From contig CAVTSL010000012.1 of assembly GCA_963737405.1 (NCBI GenBank), forward strand, positions 1 through 64,000: DNA of 64,000 nucleotides, written 5' to 3'. The notes beneath the pieces are model-generated. The model had not been told where the DNA came from, searched no databases, and worked only from the letters and a program-made list of their open reading frames with translations. The DNA is from JACCTU01 sp963737405. GTDB lineage: Bacteria > Actinomycetota > Thermoleophilia > Gaiellales > Gaiellaceae. Both the position numbers and the translations under genes were made by a program. Below are positions 32,175 to 40,905 of this stretch, in pieces. Numbering within the stretch: position 1 is the stretch's first letter; each line of letters starts with the position of its first letter.

Positions 32175-32662
32175 GAAGAGCGTAGCAGCAGGTTCGGGCC
32201 TAGCGCGCCCGGGCTCGCGGTGGTGCGGAACTGCCGCAGGTCCGCGCCCGTCGCGACGTCGAGCTGCGTCTGCGCGTGGACGATCCGCTGCTCGACGACC
32301 CAGCGGTCGGCCGTCGACTCGCCCTGCTCGATCCGCTCGAGCTCCGCCTGCGCCTCGTCGAGCTGGCGCTGCGCATCCTCGCGGTCGATCTCGCTCGCCC
32401 GCACGGCGTGGTCGACGAGCGCGATCGCGCGGTCCTGCTCGACGGTGAAGAAGCCGGGGCCCGTCGCGAACTCCTCGATGCGGTCGGAGCCGAGGTGGAC
32501 GCGCGTCGCGCCCGCCTTCAGCGTCGCGATGAGCGGCGCGTGCCGCGCAAGCACGCCGATCTCGCCGGCCGCACCAGGGACGACGAGCATCTCGGCGTCG
32601 CCCTCGAAGGCCGGGCCCTCCGGCGTGACGAGCGAGACGTCGAAGCGAGGCCGGGCGGACAT
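32156..32662 (-). CDS. atpC: ATP synthase epsilon subunit
   Basis: Part of the F1 central stalk; limits ATP hydrolysis. N-terminal beta sandwich (FDVSLVTPEGPAFEGDAEMLVVPGAAGEIGVL) and helical hairpin (REDAQRQLDEAQAELERIE, later RIVHAQTQLDVATG). At 168 aa it is some 30 residues longer than usual: the tail after LDVATG has no family match and runs into the metH leader region. ATG 32662 directly follows the atpD stop. Confidence 0.92.
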   Translation of the reverse strand: MSARPRFDVSLVTPEGPAFEGDAEMLVVPGAAGEIGVLARHAPLIATLKAGATRVHLGSDRIEEFATGPGFFTVEQDRAIALVDHAVRASEIDREDAQRQLDEAQAELERIEQGESTADRWVVEQRIVHAQTQLDVATGADLRQFRTTASPGALGPNLLLRSSLPGEL

Positions 32663-34117
32663 CTACGCGGCTGCGCCGGCCGACTCGCGCTGCTTCCTGC
32701 GCGCCTCGACGGGATCCTCACCGCGCGCCTTCATCGTCGCCTCGTCGATCGTGCCGACCATGTAGAAGGACTGCTCGTTGAGGTCGTCGTGCTTGCCCTC
32801 GATGATCTCGCGGAAGCCCTTGATCGTCTCCTCGACCGGCACGTAGACGCCCGGCTGGCCGGTGAAGGCCTCGGCGACGTTCATCGGCTGCGAGAGGAAC
32901 CGCTCGACCTTGCGTGCACGCTGCACGACCAGCTTGTCCTCGTCGGAGAGCTCGTCCATGCCGAGGATCGCGATGATGTCCTGGAGATCCTTGTAGCGCT
33001 GGAGGATCTCCTGGACGCGGGTCGCCGTGTCGTAGTGCTCGTCGCCGACGACGGTCCGGTCGAGCGCGCGCGACGAGGAGTCGAGCGGGTCGATCGCCGG
33101 GTAGATGCCCTTCTCCGAGATCGGGCGCGAGAGCACGATGAACGCGTCGAGGTGCGCGAACGTGTTTGCAGGCGCCGGGTCGGTGAGGTCGTCCGCCGGC
33201 ACGTAGATCGCCTGCACCGACGTGACCGAGCCGGTCCGGGTCGACGTGATGCGCTCCTGCAGCTGGCCCATCTCGGTCGCGAGCGTCGGCTGGTAGCCGA
33301 CGGCGCTCGGCATCCGGCCGAGCAGGGCCGAGACCTCGGAGCCGGCCTGCACGAAGCGGAAGATGTTGTCGATGAAGAGCAGCACGTCCTGCCCCTCGTC
33401 GCGGAAGTACTCGGCCATCGTCAGCGCGGACAGGCCCACGCGCAGGCGCGCGCCCGGCGGCTCGTTCATCTGGCCGTAGACGAGCGCGACCTTGTCGATG
33501 ACCCCGGTCTCCGTCATCTCGCGCCAGAGGTCGTTCCCCTCGCGCGTACGCTCGCCGACGCCGGCGAACACCGACACGCCGCCGTGCTGCATCGCGACGT
33601 TGTGGATCAGCTCCTGGATCAGCACCGTCTTGCCGAGCCCGGCGCCGCCGAAGAGGCCGATCTTGCCGCCGCGCACGAACGGGGCGACGAGGTCGATCAC
33701 CTTCATGCCGGTCTCGAAGATCTCCATCGTCGGCGAGAGCTCGCGGAACTCCGGCGGATCGCGGTGGATCGGCCAGCGCTCGCCGCCCTCCTCCACCTCG
33801 GAGTTGTCGACCGGGTCGCCGATCACGTTCCAGAGGTGGCCGAGCGTCTGATCGCCGACGGGCACGCTGATCGGCGCGCCGGTGTCGGTGACGTCGGTTC
33901 CGCGCGCGAGGCCGTCGGTCGAGTCCATCGCGACGGCTCGGACGCGGTCGTCGCCGAGGTGCTGCTGGACCTCCGCGATCAGCGTGCCGCCGTTGTCGGG
34001 CCGCTCGATCGAGACTGCGTTGTTGATCTCGGGCAGCTCACCCGGGAAGACGGCGTCGATCACGACGCCCTTGATCTCGACGATCTTGCCGACGTTGCCG
34101 TTTTCCCGGGTGGACAT
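32663..34117 (-). CDS. atpD: ATP synthase beta subunit
   Basis: Catalytic subunit of F1. 484 aa with P-loop GGAGLGKTVL, ALTMAEYFRDEGQDVLLFIDN and the DELSEEDKL-like segment DELSDEDKL. ATG 34117 has a strong AGGAGG. Unlike the usual order, it does not follow atpG directly; about 6.8 kb (a peptide transporter and an anti-sigma-like gene) lie between them, and it probably has its own promoter. Confidence 0.97.
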   Translation of the reverse strand: MSTRENGNVGKIVEIKGVVIDAVFPGELPEINNAVSIERPDNGGTLIAEVQQHLGDDRVRAVAMDSTDGLARGTDVTDTGAPISVPVGDQTLGHLWNVIGDPVDNSEVEEGGERWPIHRDPPEFRELSPTMEIFETGMKVIDLVAPFVRGGKIGLFGGAGLGKTVLIQELIHNVAMQHGGVSVFAGVGERTREGNDLWREMTETGVIDKVALVYGQMNEPPGARLRVGLSALTMAEYFRDEGQDVLLFIDNIFRFVQAGSEVSALLGRMPSAVGYQPTLATEMGQLQERITSTRTGSVTSVQAIYVPADDLTDPAPANTFAHLDAFIVLSRPISEKGIYPAIDPLDSSSRALDRTVVGDEHYDTATRVQEILQRYKDLQDIIAILGMDELSDEDKLVVQRARKVERFLSQPMNVAEAFTGQPGVYVPVEETIKGFREIIEGKHDDLNEQSFYMVGTIDEATMKARGEDPVEARRKQRESAGAAA

Positions 34118-34174
34118 GCGCCTCCTACGAAGCTCGAGCGGTCAGGTCAAAGGATGCGCCGGAGCGCACCGTCG

Positions 34175-34180
34175 ATTCTA
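34175..34180 (-). promoter_or_regulatory. Candidate -10 box (TAGAAT) for atpDC
   Basis: TAGAAT on the minus strand about 58 bases before the atpD start, preceded by TCGA. No good -35. It would let atpD and atpC be expressed apart from the transporter genes upstream. Confidence 0.35.
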
Positions 34181-34205
34181 TCGAGAGGCCGCGGAACGCC
34201 GCGTC

Positions 34206-34362
34206 AGGAGGGCTTGGCGGAACGGGCCTCGTTGCCGGGGTGCGATGGGTGGTGCGAGGCAAGGACGCAGGGAGCGTTCGTATCCACTGGATACGGGCGC
34301 GACTGAGGACGCCGTATCGCGCCGCCCAGCGCGGCACAGCGCCCGTTTCGCCAAGCCCTCCT
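34206..34362. repeat. 157-bp element with 22-bp terminal inverted repeats
   Basis: Left arm 34206-34227 and right arm 34341-34362 are inverted copies with one mismatch. Inside are further hairpins: GCCTCG...CGAGGC, CGTATCC-ACT-GGATACG, GCGCGA...TCGCGC and CCGC...GCGG. The right arm covers the stop codon of the anti-sigma-like gene. No target duplication is visible and no protein is encoded. MITE-like DNA or a multibranched RNA in the atpD leader; nothing similar was recognised elsewhere in the window. Confidence 0.6.
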
Positions 34363-34819
34363 AAACGGGGATGACCGGGCCGGCCGGGCCCTCGTTCGGC
34401 TGCGCGCGGCGGTAGAGCTGGAGCTCGACCCGCGGCTTGATCGGCTCGAAGAGGCGGCCGGCGGAGCGCTCGGCAGCGCTCGGGTGATCGAGGAGGGCCG
34501 GTGTGAGGCCCACGACCCCTGCGACGACGGCCGCCGCAGCGACTGCTCCCGCCGCGGCCGTCTGGAGACCACGCAGGTAGGCGCGGCGGCGCGGGGCCGG
34601 AAGCCAGATCGGCTGCTCGAGCCGCTCCAGGGGCGCCTCGCGAAGCTCGCGTGTCGCCTGAGCCGTCTCGGTGTCGAACTCGCGGCAGGCCGCGCAGCCA
34701 CCCAGATGCGCCTCGAGGAGCACGCCCTCGAGCTCCGAGAGCTCGTCGTCGAGCCGCAGCGAGACGAGCGACCGTGCCTGGTCGCAAGCCCGCGTTCGAG
34801 TGAGTGCCAACCGTGCCAT
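34361..34819 (-). CDS. Anti-sigma-factor-like zinc-finger membrane protein
   Basis: 152 aa. N-terminal zf-HC2 type site: H in EAHLGGCAACREF with HxxxCxxC spacing (residues ~37-44). A single membrane helix follows at ~87-106 (AAAGAVAAAAVVAGVVGL), then a short outer tail. Such proteins hold an ECF sigma factor at the membrane. No sigma gene is adjacent, which is unusual. It lies after oppF and before atpD on the same strand; the role in either is unknown. Confidence 0.7.
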   Translation of the reverse strand: MARLALTRTRACDQARSLVSLRLDDELSELEGVLLEAHLGGCAACREFDTETAQATRELREAPLERLEQPIWLPAPRRRAYLRGLQTAAAGAVAAAAVVAGVVGLTPALLDHPSAAERSAGRLFEPIKPRVELQLYRRAQPNEGPAGPVIPV

Positions 34820-34902
34820 TTCCTAGGGAGTCTGACGGACGATCCTGCCGGGAGTTAGCAAGATCCCCGAATACTCACATTAGGTACTCGGCGAATCGGC
34901 GC

Positions 34903-35992
34903 TCAAACTGAAGTCGAGGCGGGCCCCAGGTCGGCTTCGGCGTCGAGCGGCTTGAGCACCTCGGCGAAGTGGCAGGCGCTGGGATGCCCCTGCCCGCGGT
35001 CGATCAGGGCGGGCTCCTCCTCGGCGCAGATCTGCTGCGCCTTCCAGCAGCGGGTGCGGAATCTGCACCCCGACGGGGGATTCGCCGGGCTCGGGACGTC
35101 CCCGGTGAGGACGATCCGCTCCCGCTTCCCGCGCAGGGCGGGATCCTCGATCGGCACGGCCGAGAGGAGCGCCTGGGTGTACGGGTGGGACGGCTTCTCG
35201 TAGACGTCGCTCCGGTTGCCGATCTCGACGATCTTGCCGAGGTACATGACCGCGACCCGGTCGGCGACGTGCCGGATGAGCGACAGGTCGTGCGCGACGA
35301 AGATGTAGGTGAGCCCGAAGTCGCGCTGGAGCGACTCGAGCAGGTTCACGACCTGCGCGCGGATCGAGACGTCGAGCGCCGAGACGGGCTCGTCGAGCAC
35401 GAGCAGCTGCGGGTTGAGCGCGAGCGCGCGCGCGAACCCGATGCGCTGGCGCTGACCGCCCGAGAACTCGTGCGGGAAGCGGTTGCCGTGCTCGGGGCTG
35501 AGACCGACGGTGCGAAGCAGCTCGTCGACGCGCTGCCGACCGCCCTTGCCGCGGTACATGCCGTGGATGCGGAGCGGCTCGGCGACGATCTCGCGCACCG
35601 TCATGCGCGGATTGAGCGAGGCGTACGGATCCTGGAAGACGATCTGGAGCTCGCGCCGAACAGGACGCATCTGCCGCCGGGAGTACTCCGTGATCTCCTT
35701 GCCGTTGAACGTGACGTGGCCGTCGGTCGGCTCGAGCAGCTTGATCACGGTGCGCGCGAGGGTCGACTTGCCACAACCCGACTCTCCGACGAGCCCGAGG
35801 GTCTCGCCCGCGGTCAGGTTGAAGTCGACGCCGTCGACGGCGTGGACCTGGCCGACCTGGCGCTTCCAGAGACCGGCGCGGATCGGGAAGTGCTTGACGA
35901 GACCGTCGACGCGGAGGATCTCACGGTCCTGCGGCGGCGCGTTCGTGGAGTGCGGCCTCCTCGGCCGTCGTCGTCGCCGCGACGTCGCTCAC
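34903..35992 (-). CDS. oppF: Oligopeptide ABC transporter ATPase OppF (one-base frameshift)
   Basis: Second ATPase of a peptide importer. GTG 35992 overlaps the oppD stop (GTGA), but after 23 codons that frame stops; the family sequence (EILRVDGLVKHFPI, Walker A GESGCGKST) continues in another frame with no start of its own. One extra base near 35,940 (GAACGCGCC) reconciles them, giving 362 aa. LSxGQ motif is seen as FSGGQRQRIGFARAL, Walker B as LLVLDEPVSALD, and a C-terminal Cys-rich peptide-transporter tail (CRFRTRC). Confidence 0.87.
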
Positions 35993-37011
35993 GTGGCCTC
36001 CACGGTCTCGTGGAGCTTCGACCCACGGCCGATCAGCTCCTCGGCGAAGTGGCACGCCGAGAGGTGCGCCGTCTCCTCGATCGGCCGGAGCGGCGGAACC
36101 TCTTCGCGGCAGCGCTCGCGCCCCTGCGCGAGGAAGCAGCGCGGATGGAACGCGCACCCGGGCGGCACCGCGATCAGGCTCGGCGGCTGGCCGGGGATCG
36201 GCTTGAGCCAGTCGTCGTCGACGGTCAGCCGCGGCAGGCTGTCCATCAGGCCGATCGTGTACGGATGGCGAGGCGACGAGAAGATCGTGTAGACGTCGCC
36301 CTGCTCGACGACGCGGCCGCCGTACATCACGACGACGCGGTCGGCGAGCTCCGCGATCAGCCCGAGGTCGTGCGTGATCAGGATCGTCGCGGCGCCCGTC
36401 TCTTCCTGCGCCTTCTTCATGACCTCGATGATCTGCGCCTGGATCGTCACGTCGAGCGCGGTGGTCGGCTCGTCGGCGATCAGGAGCTGGGGCTCGTTCG
36501 CGATCGCCATGGCGATCATCGCGCGCTGCCGCATCCCACCGGAGAACTCGTGCGGGTACTGCTTGGCCCGCTCGGCGGGGTTCGGGATCCCGACGATCGT
36601 GAGCAGCTCGACCGCTCGCTCGGCGGCCTCTTTCTCGTCGCGGCCGTGCGCGACGAGCGCCTCGCTGATCTGGTCGCCGACCCTGAACACCGGGTTGAGC
36701 GAGGTCATCGGATCCTGGAAGACCATCGAGACGGCGCCGCCGCGGATCCTCCGCAGCTCGCCGGCCTTGATCTTGAGCAGGTCGCGGCCGTCGAAGATCG
36801 CCTCGCCGGAGACGACCCGGCCCGGCGGCTGCGGGATCAGCCCGAGCAGCGACATCGTGCTCACGCTCTTCCCCGAGCCGGACTCGCCGACGATCCCGAG
36901 CGTCTCCCCCGGGAAGACGTCGTACGTGACGCCCGTCACGGCGTGCACGACACCGTCGTCGGTGTCGAACTCGACCGTCAGGTCTCGGATCGAGAGCAGC
37001 GGATCGGCCAC
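35989..37011 (-). CDS. oppD: Oligopeptide ABC transporter ATPase OppD
   Basis: Peptide-import ATPase, 340 aa. Walker A GESGSGKS, signature FSGGMRQRAMIAMAI, Walker B LLIADEPTTALD, and a C-terminal segment CAFHPRCFLAQGREC-like with Cys residues that in relatives bind a 4Fe-4S cluster or zinc. Its start lies one base after the oppC stop (TAA end and GTG). Overlaps oppF by 4 bp. Confidence 0.95.
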   Translation of the reverse strand: MADPLLSIRDLTVEFDTDDGVVHAVTGVTYDVFPGETLGIVGESGSGKSVSTMSLLGLIPQPPGRVVSGEAIFDGRDLLKIKAGELRRIRGGAVSMVFQDPMTSLNPVFRVGDQISEALVAHGRDEKEAAERAVELLTIVGIPNPAERAKQYPHEFSGGMRQRAMIAMAIANEPQLLIADEPTTALDVTIQAQIIEVMKKAQEETGAATILITHDLGLIAELADRVVVMYGGRVVEQGDVYTIFSSPRHPYTIGLMDSLPRLTVDDDWLKPIPGQPPSLIAVPPGCAFHPRCFLAQGRERCREEVPPLRPIEETAHLSACHFAEELIGRGSKLHETVEAT

Positions 37012-38047
37012 TTACGTCCGGACCCTGCGCTGGGTCGGGTCGAGGGCGTCGCGAAGGCCGTCGCCGATGAAGTTGATGCAGAGGGCGATCAGCACGATCA
37101 CGAGGCCCGGGAACGTCACGAGCCACCAGAGCTTCAGGCCTTCGCTCTGGCCGTCGTCGATCAGCTTCCCGAGCGCCGGCGTCGGCGGCTGGATGCCGAA
37201 GCCGAGGAACGACAGCGCCGCCTCGACGAGGATCGCGGTGGCGATCAGCAGCGTCGCGTTGACGATGATCGGACCAAGGGTGTTCGGAAGCATGTGCCGG
37301 ATGATGATCCGGCGGTCCGGCGAGCCGAGCGCCTTCGCCGCCTCGACGTACTCCTTCTCTCGTAAGGAGAGGAAGATCCCTCGCACGATCCGGGCCAGCG
37401 GCGTCCAGAAGAGGAGCGCCAGGATGATCGCGACGCGCAATGGGTCACCCTGCCCGAGGTACGCGGCCGCGACGAGCAGGACTGCGAGCGTCGGCAGCGT
37501 CAGGAACAGGTCGGTGATCCGCATCAGGAGGTTGTCCCCCCAGCCGCCGAAGTAGCCGGCGATCGCGCCGATCGCGGTCCCGATGACGGTCGAGAGCCCG
37601 GCGACGACGAGCGCGACCCAGACGGACGTCCGGATGCCGTAGATCACGCGGCTGAAGTAGTCGCGGCCGAGCAGGTCGGTGCCGAACAGGTGGTTCTGCG
37701 GGCTGAGCAGGTTCCACGTCTCGAAGTGCGGCGGCGAGTACAGCGCCTCGAGGTCGATCTCGTCGTATGCGTACGGCGCGACCTGCGGCGCGAAGATCGC
37801 GATCAGGAAGATGAGCGCGAGCACCGCCGCGCTCGCCATCGCGAGCTTGTGCCGCAAGAAGCGGCGCCAGACGTAGCCCCACTGGCTGCGGGCCTGGATG
37901 TTGAGCCCCGACTCGTACGCGAGCGTGACGTCCGCGCCGATGATCATCGGGTCGTTCGGCATCCCGATGGCCTGCGGGATCTCCTTGTTGCCGTCGGTCA
38001 GCGCGGAGTCGTACAGCTCCCGCTCGATGTCCTCGCTGGCTACTCAT
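37012..38047 (-). CDS. oppC: Oligopeptide ABC transporter permease OppC
   Basis: Inner-membrane permease with six helices and the EAA loop (YVEAAKALGSPDRRIIIRHMLPN). Two starts are possible. ATG 37962 gives 316 aa in the conserved frame. The ATG at 38047, embedded in the oppB stop region (TTATGAGTAG), reads another frame, but a one-base change there would extend the protein by ~27 plausible residues (ASEDIERELYDSALTDG). The second reading fits the tight overlaps elsewhere in the operon. Confidence 0.88.
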
Positions 38048-39014
38048 AACGCACCCTCGGGTCGAGGACGCCGTACAGGATGTCGGCGAGGAGGTTGCCG
38101 ATCACGATCATGATCGACGTGATCATCAGCCAGGCCATGATCGGGTACGGGTCGGCCTCACCGAGCGCGGTGATGAAGTACTGGCCCATCCCGTCGAGCT
38201 GGAAGACCGTCTCGGTGATCACCGCGCCGCTCAGCAGGCCGCCGAAGTTGAGCGCGACGAGCGTGACGAGCGGGATGAGCGCGTTCCGGAAGGCGTGGCG
38301 CATGATCACCCCGCGCTCCTTCAGCCCCTTCGCGCGGGCGGTGCGCACGTAGTCCGAGTTGATCACCTCGAGCATCGACGCGCGCATGAAGCGGCTGTAC
38401 GCGGCGATGTTCGCGACCGCGAGGACGAAGACCGGCAGGGCGAGGTGCTGCATCCGGTCGAGCAGGAAGTGGTAGCCGCCGCCCGGGTCGGGCGAGCTCA
38501 GCTGGGCCACGTAGAAGATGCGGTGCCCCGATTCGATGAAGATGTTGACGACGAGCACCTGGAGCATCAGCGCCAACCAGAAGACAGGCGTCGCGAGCCC
38601 CAGGAAGCTGAAGGTCGTAGCGGCGTAGTCGAACGCCGAGTACTGGCGAACGGCCGAATACACCCCGATCGCGATCGCGAGCAGGATGGCGAGCATCTCC
38701 GCGGCGATGATCAGCTGCAGGGTGTTCCCCATCACGCGCTTGAGGTCGGGCCAGATCGGCCGGTCTCCGACGAGCGTTCCGCCGAACTTCTGGGTGATCG
38801 CCTCGTGCATCCAGTAGACGTAGCGAACGGGCACCGGGTCGTCGAGGTGCTCGCGCTTCGTGATGTTCTCGATCGTGTCCCGGCTCGAGTTCGGCTGCAT
38901 CTTGATGAACGCGAGCGGGTCGCCCGAGACCGAGACGAACGTGAAGATGATGAAGGTCGAAACCAGAATGACGGGGATGCTGTAGAGCACCCGCCGGATG
39001 ATGTACGTCAACAT
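38040..39014 (-). CDS. oppB: Oligopeptide ABC transporter permease OppB
   Basis: Inner-membrane permease, 324 aa, six predicted helices beginning at residues 8-30 (RVLYSIPVILVSTFIIFTFV). The EAA loop is DYVRTARAKGLKERGVIMRHAFRN. Conserved N-terminal region of ~75 residues lies outside. ATG 39014 preceded by AGGCGAGG. A hairpin separates it from oppA. Confidence 0.95.
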   Translation of the reverse strand: MLTYIIRRVLYSIPVILVSTFIIFTFVSVSGDPLAFIKMQPNSSRDTIENITKREHLDDPVPVRYVYWMHEAITQKFGGTLVGDRPIWPDLKRVMGNTLQLIIAAEMLAILLAIAIGVYSAVRQYSAFDYAATTFSFLGLATPVFWLALMLQVLVVNIFIESGHRIFYVAQLSSPDPGGGYHFLLDRMQHLALPVFVLAVANIAAYSRFMRASMLEVINSDYVRTARAKGLKERGVIMRHAFRNALIPLVTLVALNFGGLLSGAVITETVFQLDGMGQYFITALGEADPYPIMAWLMITSIMIVIGNLLADILYGVLDPRVRYE

Positions 39015-39039
39015 TTCGCGCCTCGCCTGATCGTAAGAG

Positions 39040-39073
39040 GAGTCCCGCCCCCGCCGGAGCGGGGACGGGACTC
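39040..39073 (-). terminator. Intercistronic hairpin between oppA and oppB
   Basis: Eight-bp (39040-39047 with 39066-39073) and six-bp (39049-39054 with 39059-39064) stems, one C-A mismatch, CGGA loop, no T-run. Placed after a binding-protein gene and before its permease, it likely stabilises oppA mRNA and lowers expression of the genes beyond. Confidence 0.65.
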
Positions 39074-39083
39074 AGTCTTCCTG

Positions 39084-40769
39084 CTACCCACGAAGGCTAC
39101 GCCTTCGACGGGGGTTCTGCTTGACCCTGCTTAGCGGGTCGTGGACCACCACTGCGTTGACGTTCCAGAGAGCGGTCTGCTGCGTCGGGTTGCGGAGGAT
39201 GCCCTGGATCCGCTTCTCGTGGATCAGGAAGCCGGGGCGTGCGAAGAGCGGAATCTGCGGGATGTCGTTCGCCATGAGGGCGTCCGCCTGATTCAGCAGC
39301 TTCGCGCGCCTGGTGTCGTTCAGCTCCGTCTGAGCCTTGACGAGCAGGCGCTGCACCTTCTGGTTGCAGTACTCCATGTCGTTCTGGTCGCCACCGCAGC
39401 CGTGGATCGCCTCATCGGTGATGGGCGAGGTCGGGCTACCGATCCAGGTGAACATGAAGAGGTCCCAGTCGCGCGACGGAAGGACGGTGCCGAACACGTG
39501 GCTCGCCGGACCGAACGCCGACTTGACCTCGATGCCGACTGCCTTCAGCTGGCTCTGGATGACTTCGAACGCCAGCTCGCGAATCTGGTTGCCGGCGGTC
39601 GAGGTGAAGCGGAAGGAGAGCTTGCCGACCTGCGGGCAGCTGTAGATCCCGTCGGAACCCTTGGTGCAGTTGTTCCGGCGAAGCAGCTGCTCGGCGGCCG
39701 CGCGGTTGTAGCCCCACTTCTGCCAGTGCGGGACGTAGGACTTCTCGAACGGCTTGAAGATGGTGTTCTGAAGGACCGGGAGCCCCGGCGAGATCGTCCG
39801 GTAGAGCGCGCTGGCGATCGAGGCACGGTTGATGCCCCGGATCAGCGCCTGGCGGACGAAGAGCTTGTCGAGAGCCGGATGGCCCTTGGCTCCACGCTCG
39901 ATGTCGATGTGCTCCCACGCGAACTCCGGCCCGGACTGGACGCGAAGGTTCGAGTTCCGGCGCGCATCCGCGATCTGAAGCTGCGGCTGCGGCCGGAGGA
40001 CGTTCAGCTCACCCGAACGGATGGCCTGGAACTGCGTGTTCGTGTCTGAGACCACGCGGTACACGATCTGGTTCAGGTACGCCCGCTTGCCCCAGTAGTT
40101 CGGGTTGCGGGTCAGCACGAGCTGCGAGCCGCGCTGCCAGCGGTTGAAGATGAACGGGCCCGAAGCAATCGGCTTGTTGTTCTTCGGGTTCATGAAGTCG
40201 TTCCGCCAGACCTGGTTGAAGTTCTCGCCCTGCACCGCGTGCTGCGGGAGCGGAGAGGTCGCGACGAGCGGCTTCCATGCCGCGTAGACCTTGCGGAACA
40301 CGACGGTCACGTTCTTGCCCGCTGCCGAGACCCGGGCGATGTCCTCCCACCCCTCGCGAGAGGTGATGTCGAAGGACTTGTTCATGATCGTCTGCCACGT
40401 GAAGCGGAAGTCAGCACCGGTGATCTGCTTACCGTCGTTCCACTTCGCGGCCTTCTTGTACGCAAACCGGATCGTCAGCGGATTGCTCTTGACGATCTTC
40501 GGCTGGCCCGCCATCAGCACCGGAACGAGCACGCCCCGGTTGTTGTACTCCATGCCACCGTCAAGCAGCGGCTCTGTGGCCTCACTCGCGGCGAACAGGT
40601 TGCCCTCCGTGATGTACGTGTTCAGGACCTTGGGCTCCTGGTCCAGTCCGTAGATCACGGTGCCGCCGGTGCGGGGCGTTACGTTCTTGCCCGCGATCGC
40701 CGACGACGACGCCGAAAGGGCGACGAGGCCGATGACTCCAAGCAGGAGCCAAAGGGAACGTCTCTTCAT
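39084..40769 (-). CDS. oppA: Oligopeptide ABC transporter substrate-binding protein
   Basis: Family 5 extracellular solute-binding protein, 561 aa. Signal peptide MKRRSLWLLLGVIGLVALSA, cleaved around SAIAG; no lipobox Cys, so anchoring is unclear. Family segments: GTVIYGLDQEP, AAKWNDGKQITGADF, FGP..SGPFIFNRW and RNPNYWG. ATG 40769 is preferred over 40781 because GGAGGAG lies before it. GC content and codon bias are slightly lower than those of the atp genes on both sides. Peptide or another ligand cannot be told apart. Confidence 0.92.
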   Translation of the reverse strand: MKRRSLWLLLGVIGLVALSASSSAIAGKNVTPRTGGTVIYGLDQEPKVLNTYITEGNLFAASEATEPLLDGGMEYNNRGVLVPVLMAGQPKIVKSNPLTIRFAYKKAAKWNDGKQITGADFRFTWQTIMNKSFDITSREGWEDIARVSAAGKNVTVVFRKVYAAWKPLVATSPLPQHAVQGENFNQVWRNDFMNPKNNKPIASGPFIFNRWQRGSQLVLTRNPNYWGKRAYLNQIVYRVVSDTNTQFQAIRSGELNVLRPQPQLQIADARRNSNLRVQSGPEFAWEHIDIERGAKGHPALDKLFVRQALIRGINRASIASALYRTISPGLPVLQNTIFKPFEKSYVPHWQKWGYNRAAAEQLLRRNNCTKGSDGIYSCPQVGKLSFRFTSTAGNQIRELAFEVIQSQLKAVGIEVKSAFGPASHVFGTVLPSRDWDLFMFTWIGSPTSPITDEAIHGCGGDQNDMEYCNQKVQRLLVKAQTELNDTRRAKLLNQADALMANDIPQIPLFARPGFLIHEKRIQGILRNPTQQTALWNVNAVVVHDPLSRVKQNPRRRRSLRG

Positions 40770-40787
40770 ACACTCCTCCATCGTTCT

Positions 40788-40807
40788 GAGCCAGCGGACG
40801 CTGGCTC
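40788..40807. terminator. 8-bp hairpin between atpG and oppA
   Basis: GAGCCAGC, loop GGAC, GCTGGCTC: perfect stem 100 bp past the atpG stop and 19 bp before the oppA start, without a T-run. It may end the upstream atp transcript or shape the oppA leader. The rest of the 40782-40905 gap shows nothing else recognised. Confidence 0.45.
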
Positions 40808-40905
40808 GTGTGGGACGACTCCTCCCGCCACTCAGACTCCGGAAATCAGGATTGGTTAGCGGTCGATGAAAAAGCCGAATCGCAGGTCGGCGGGCGGCTC
40901 GGCGG

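Noticed and set aside
34206..34362. The inverted-repeat element as 6S RNA or SRP RNA
   Set aside because: A closed rod with side hairpins fits loosely, but the SRP tetraloop motif is absent and no central bubble like that of 6S RNA could be drawn.
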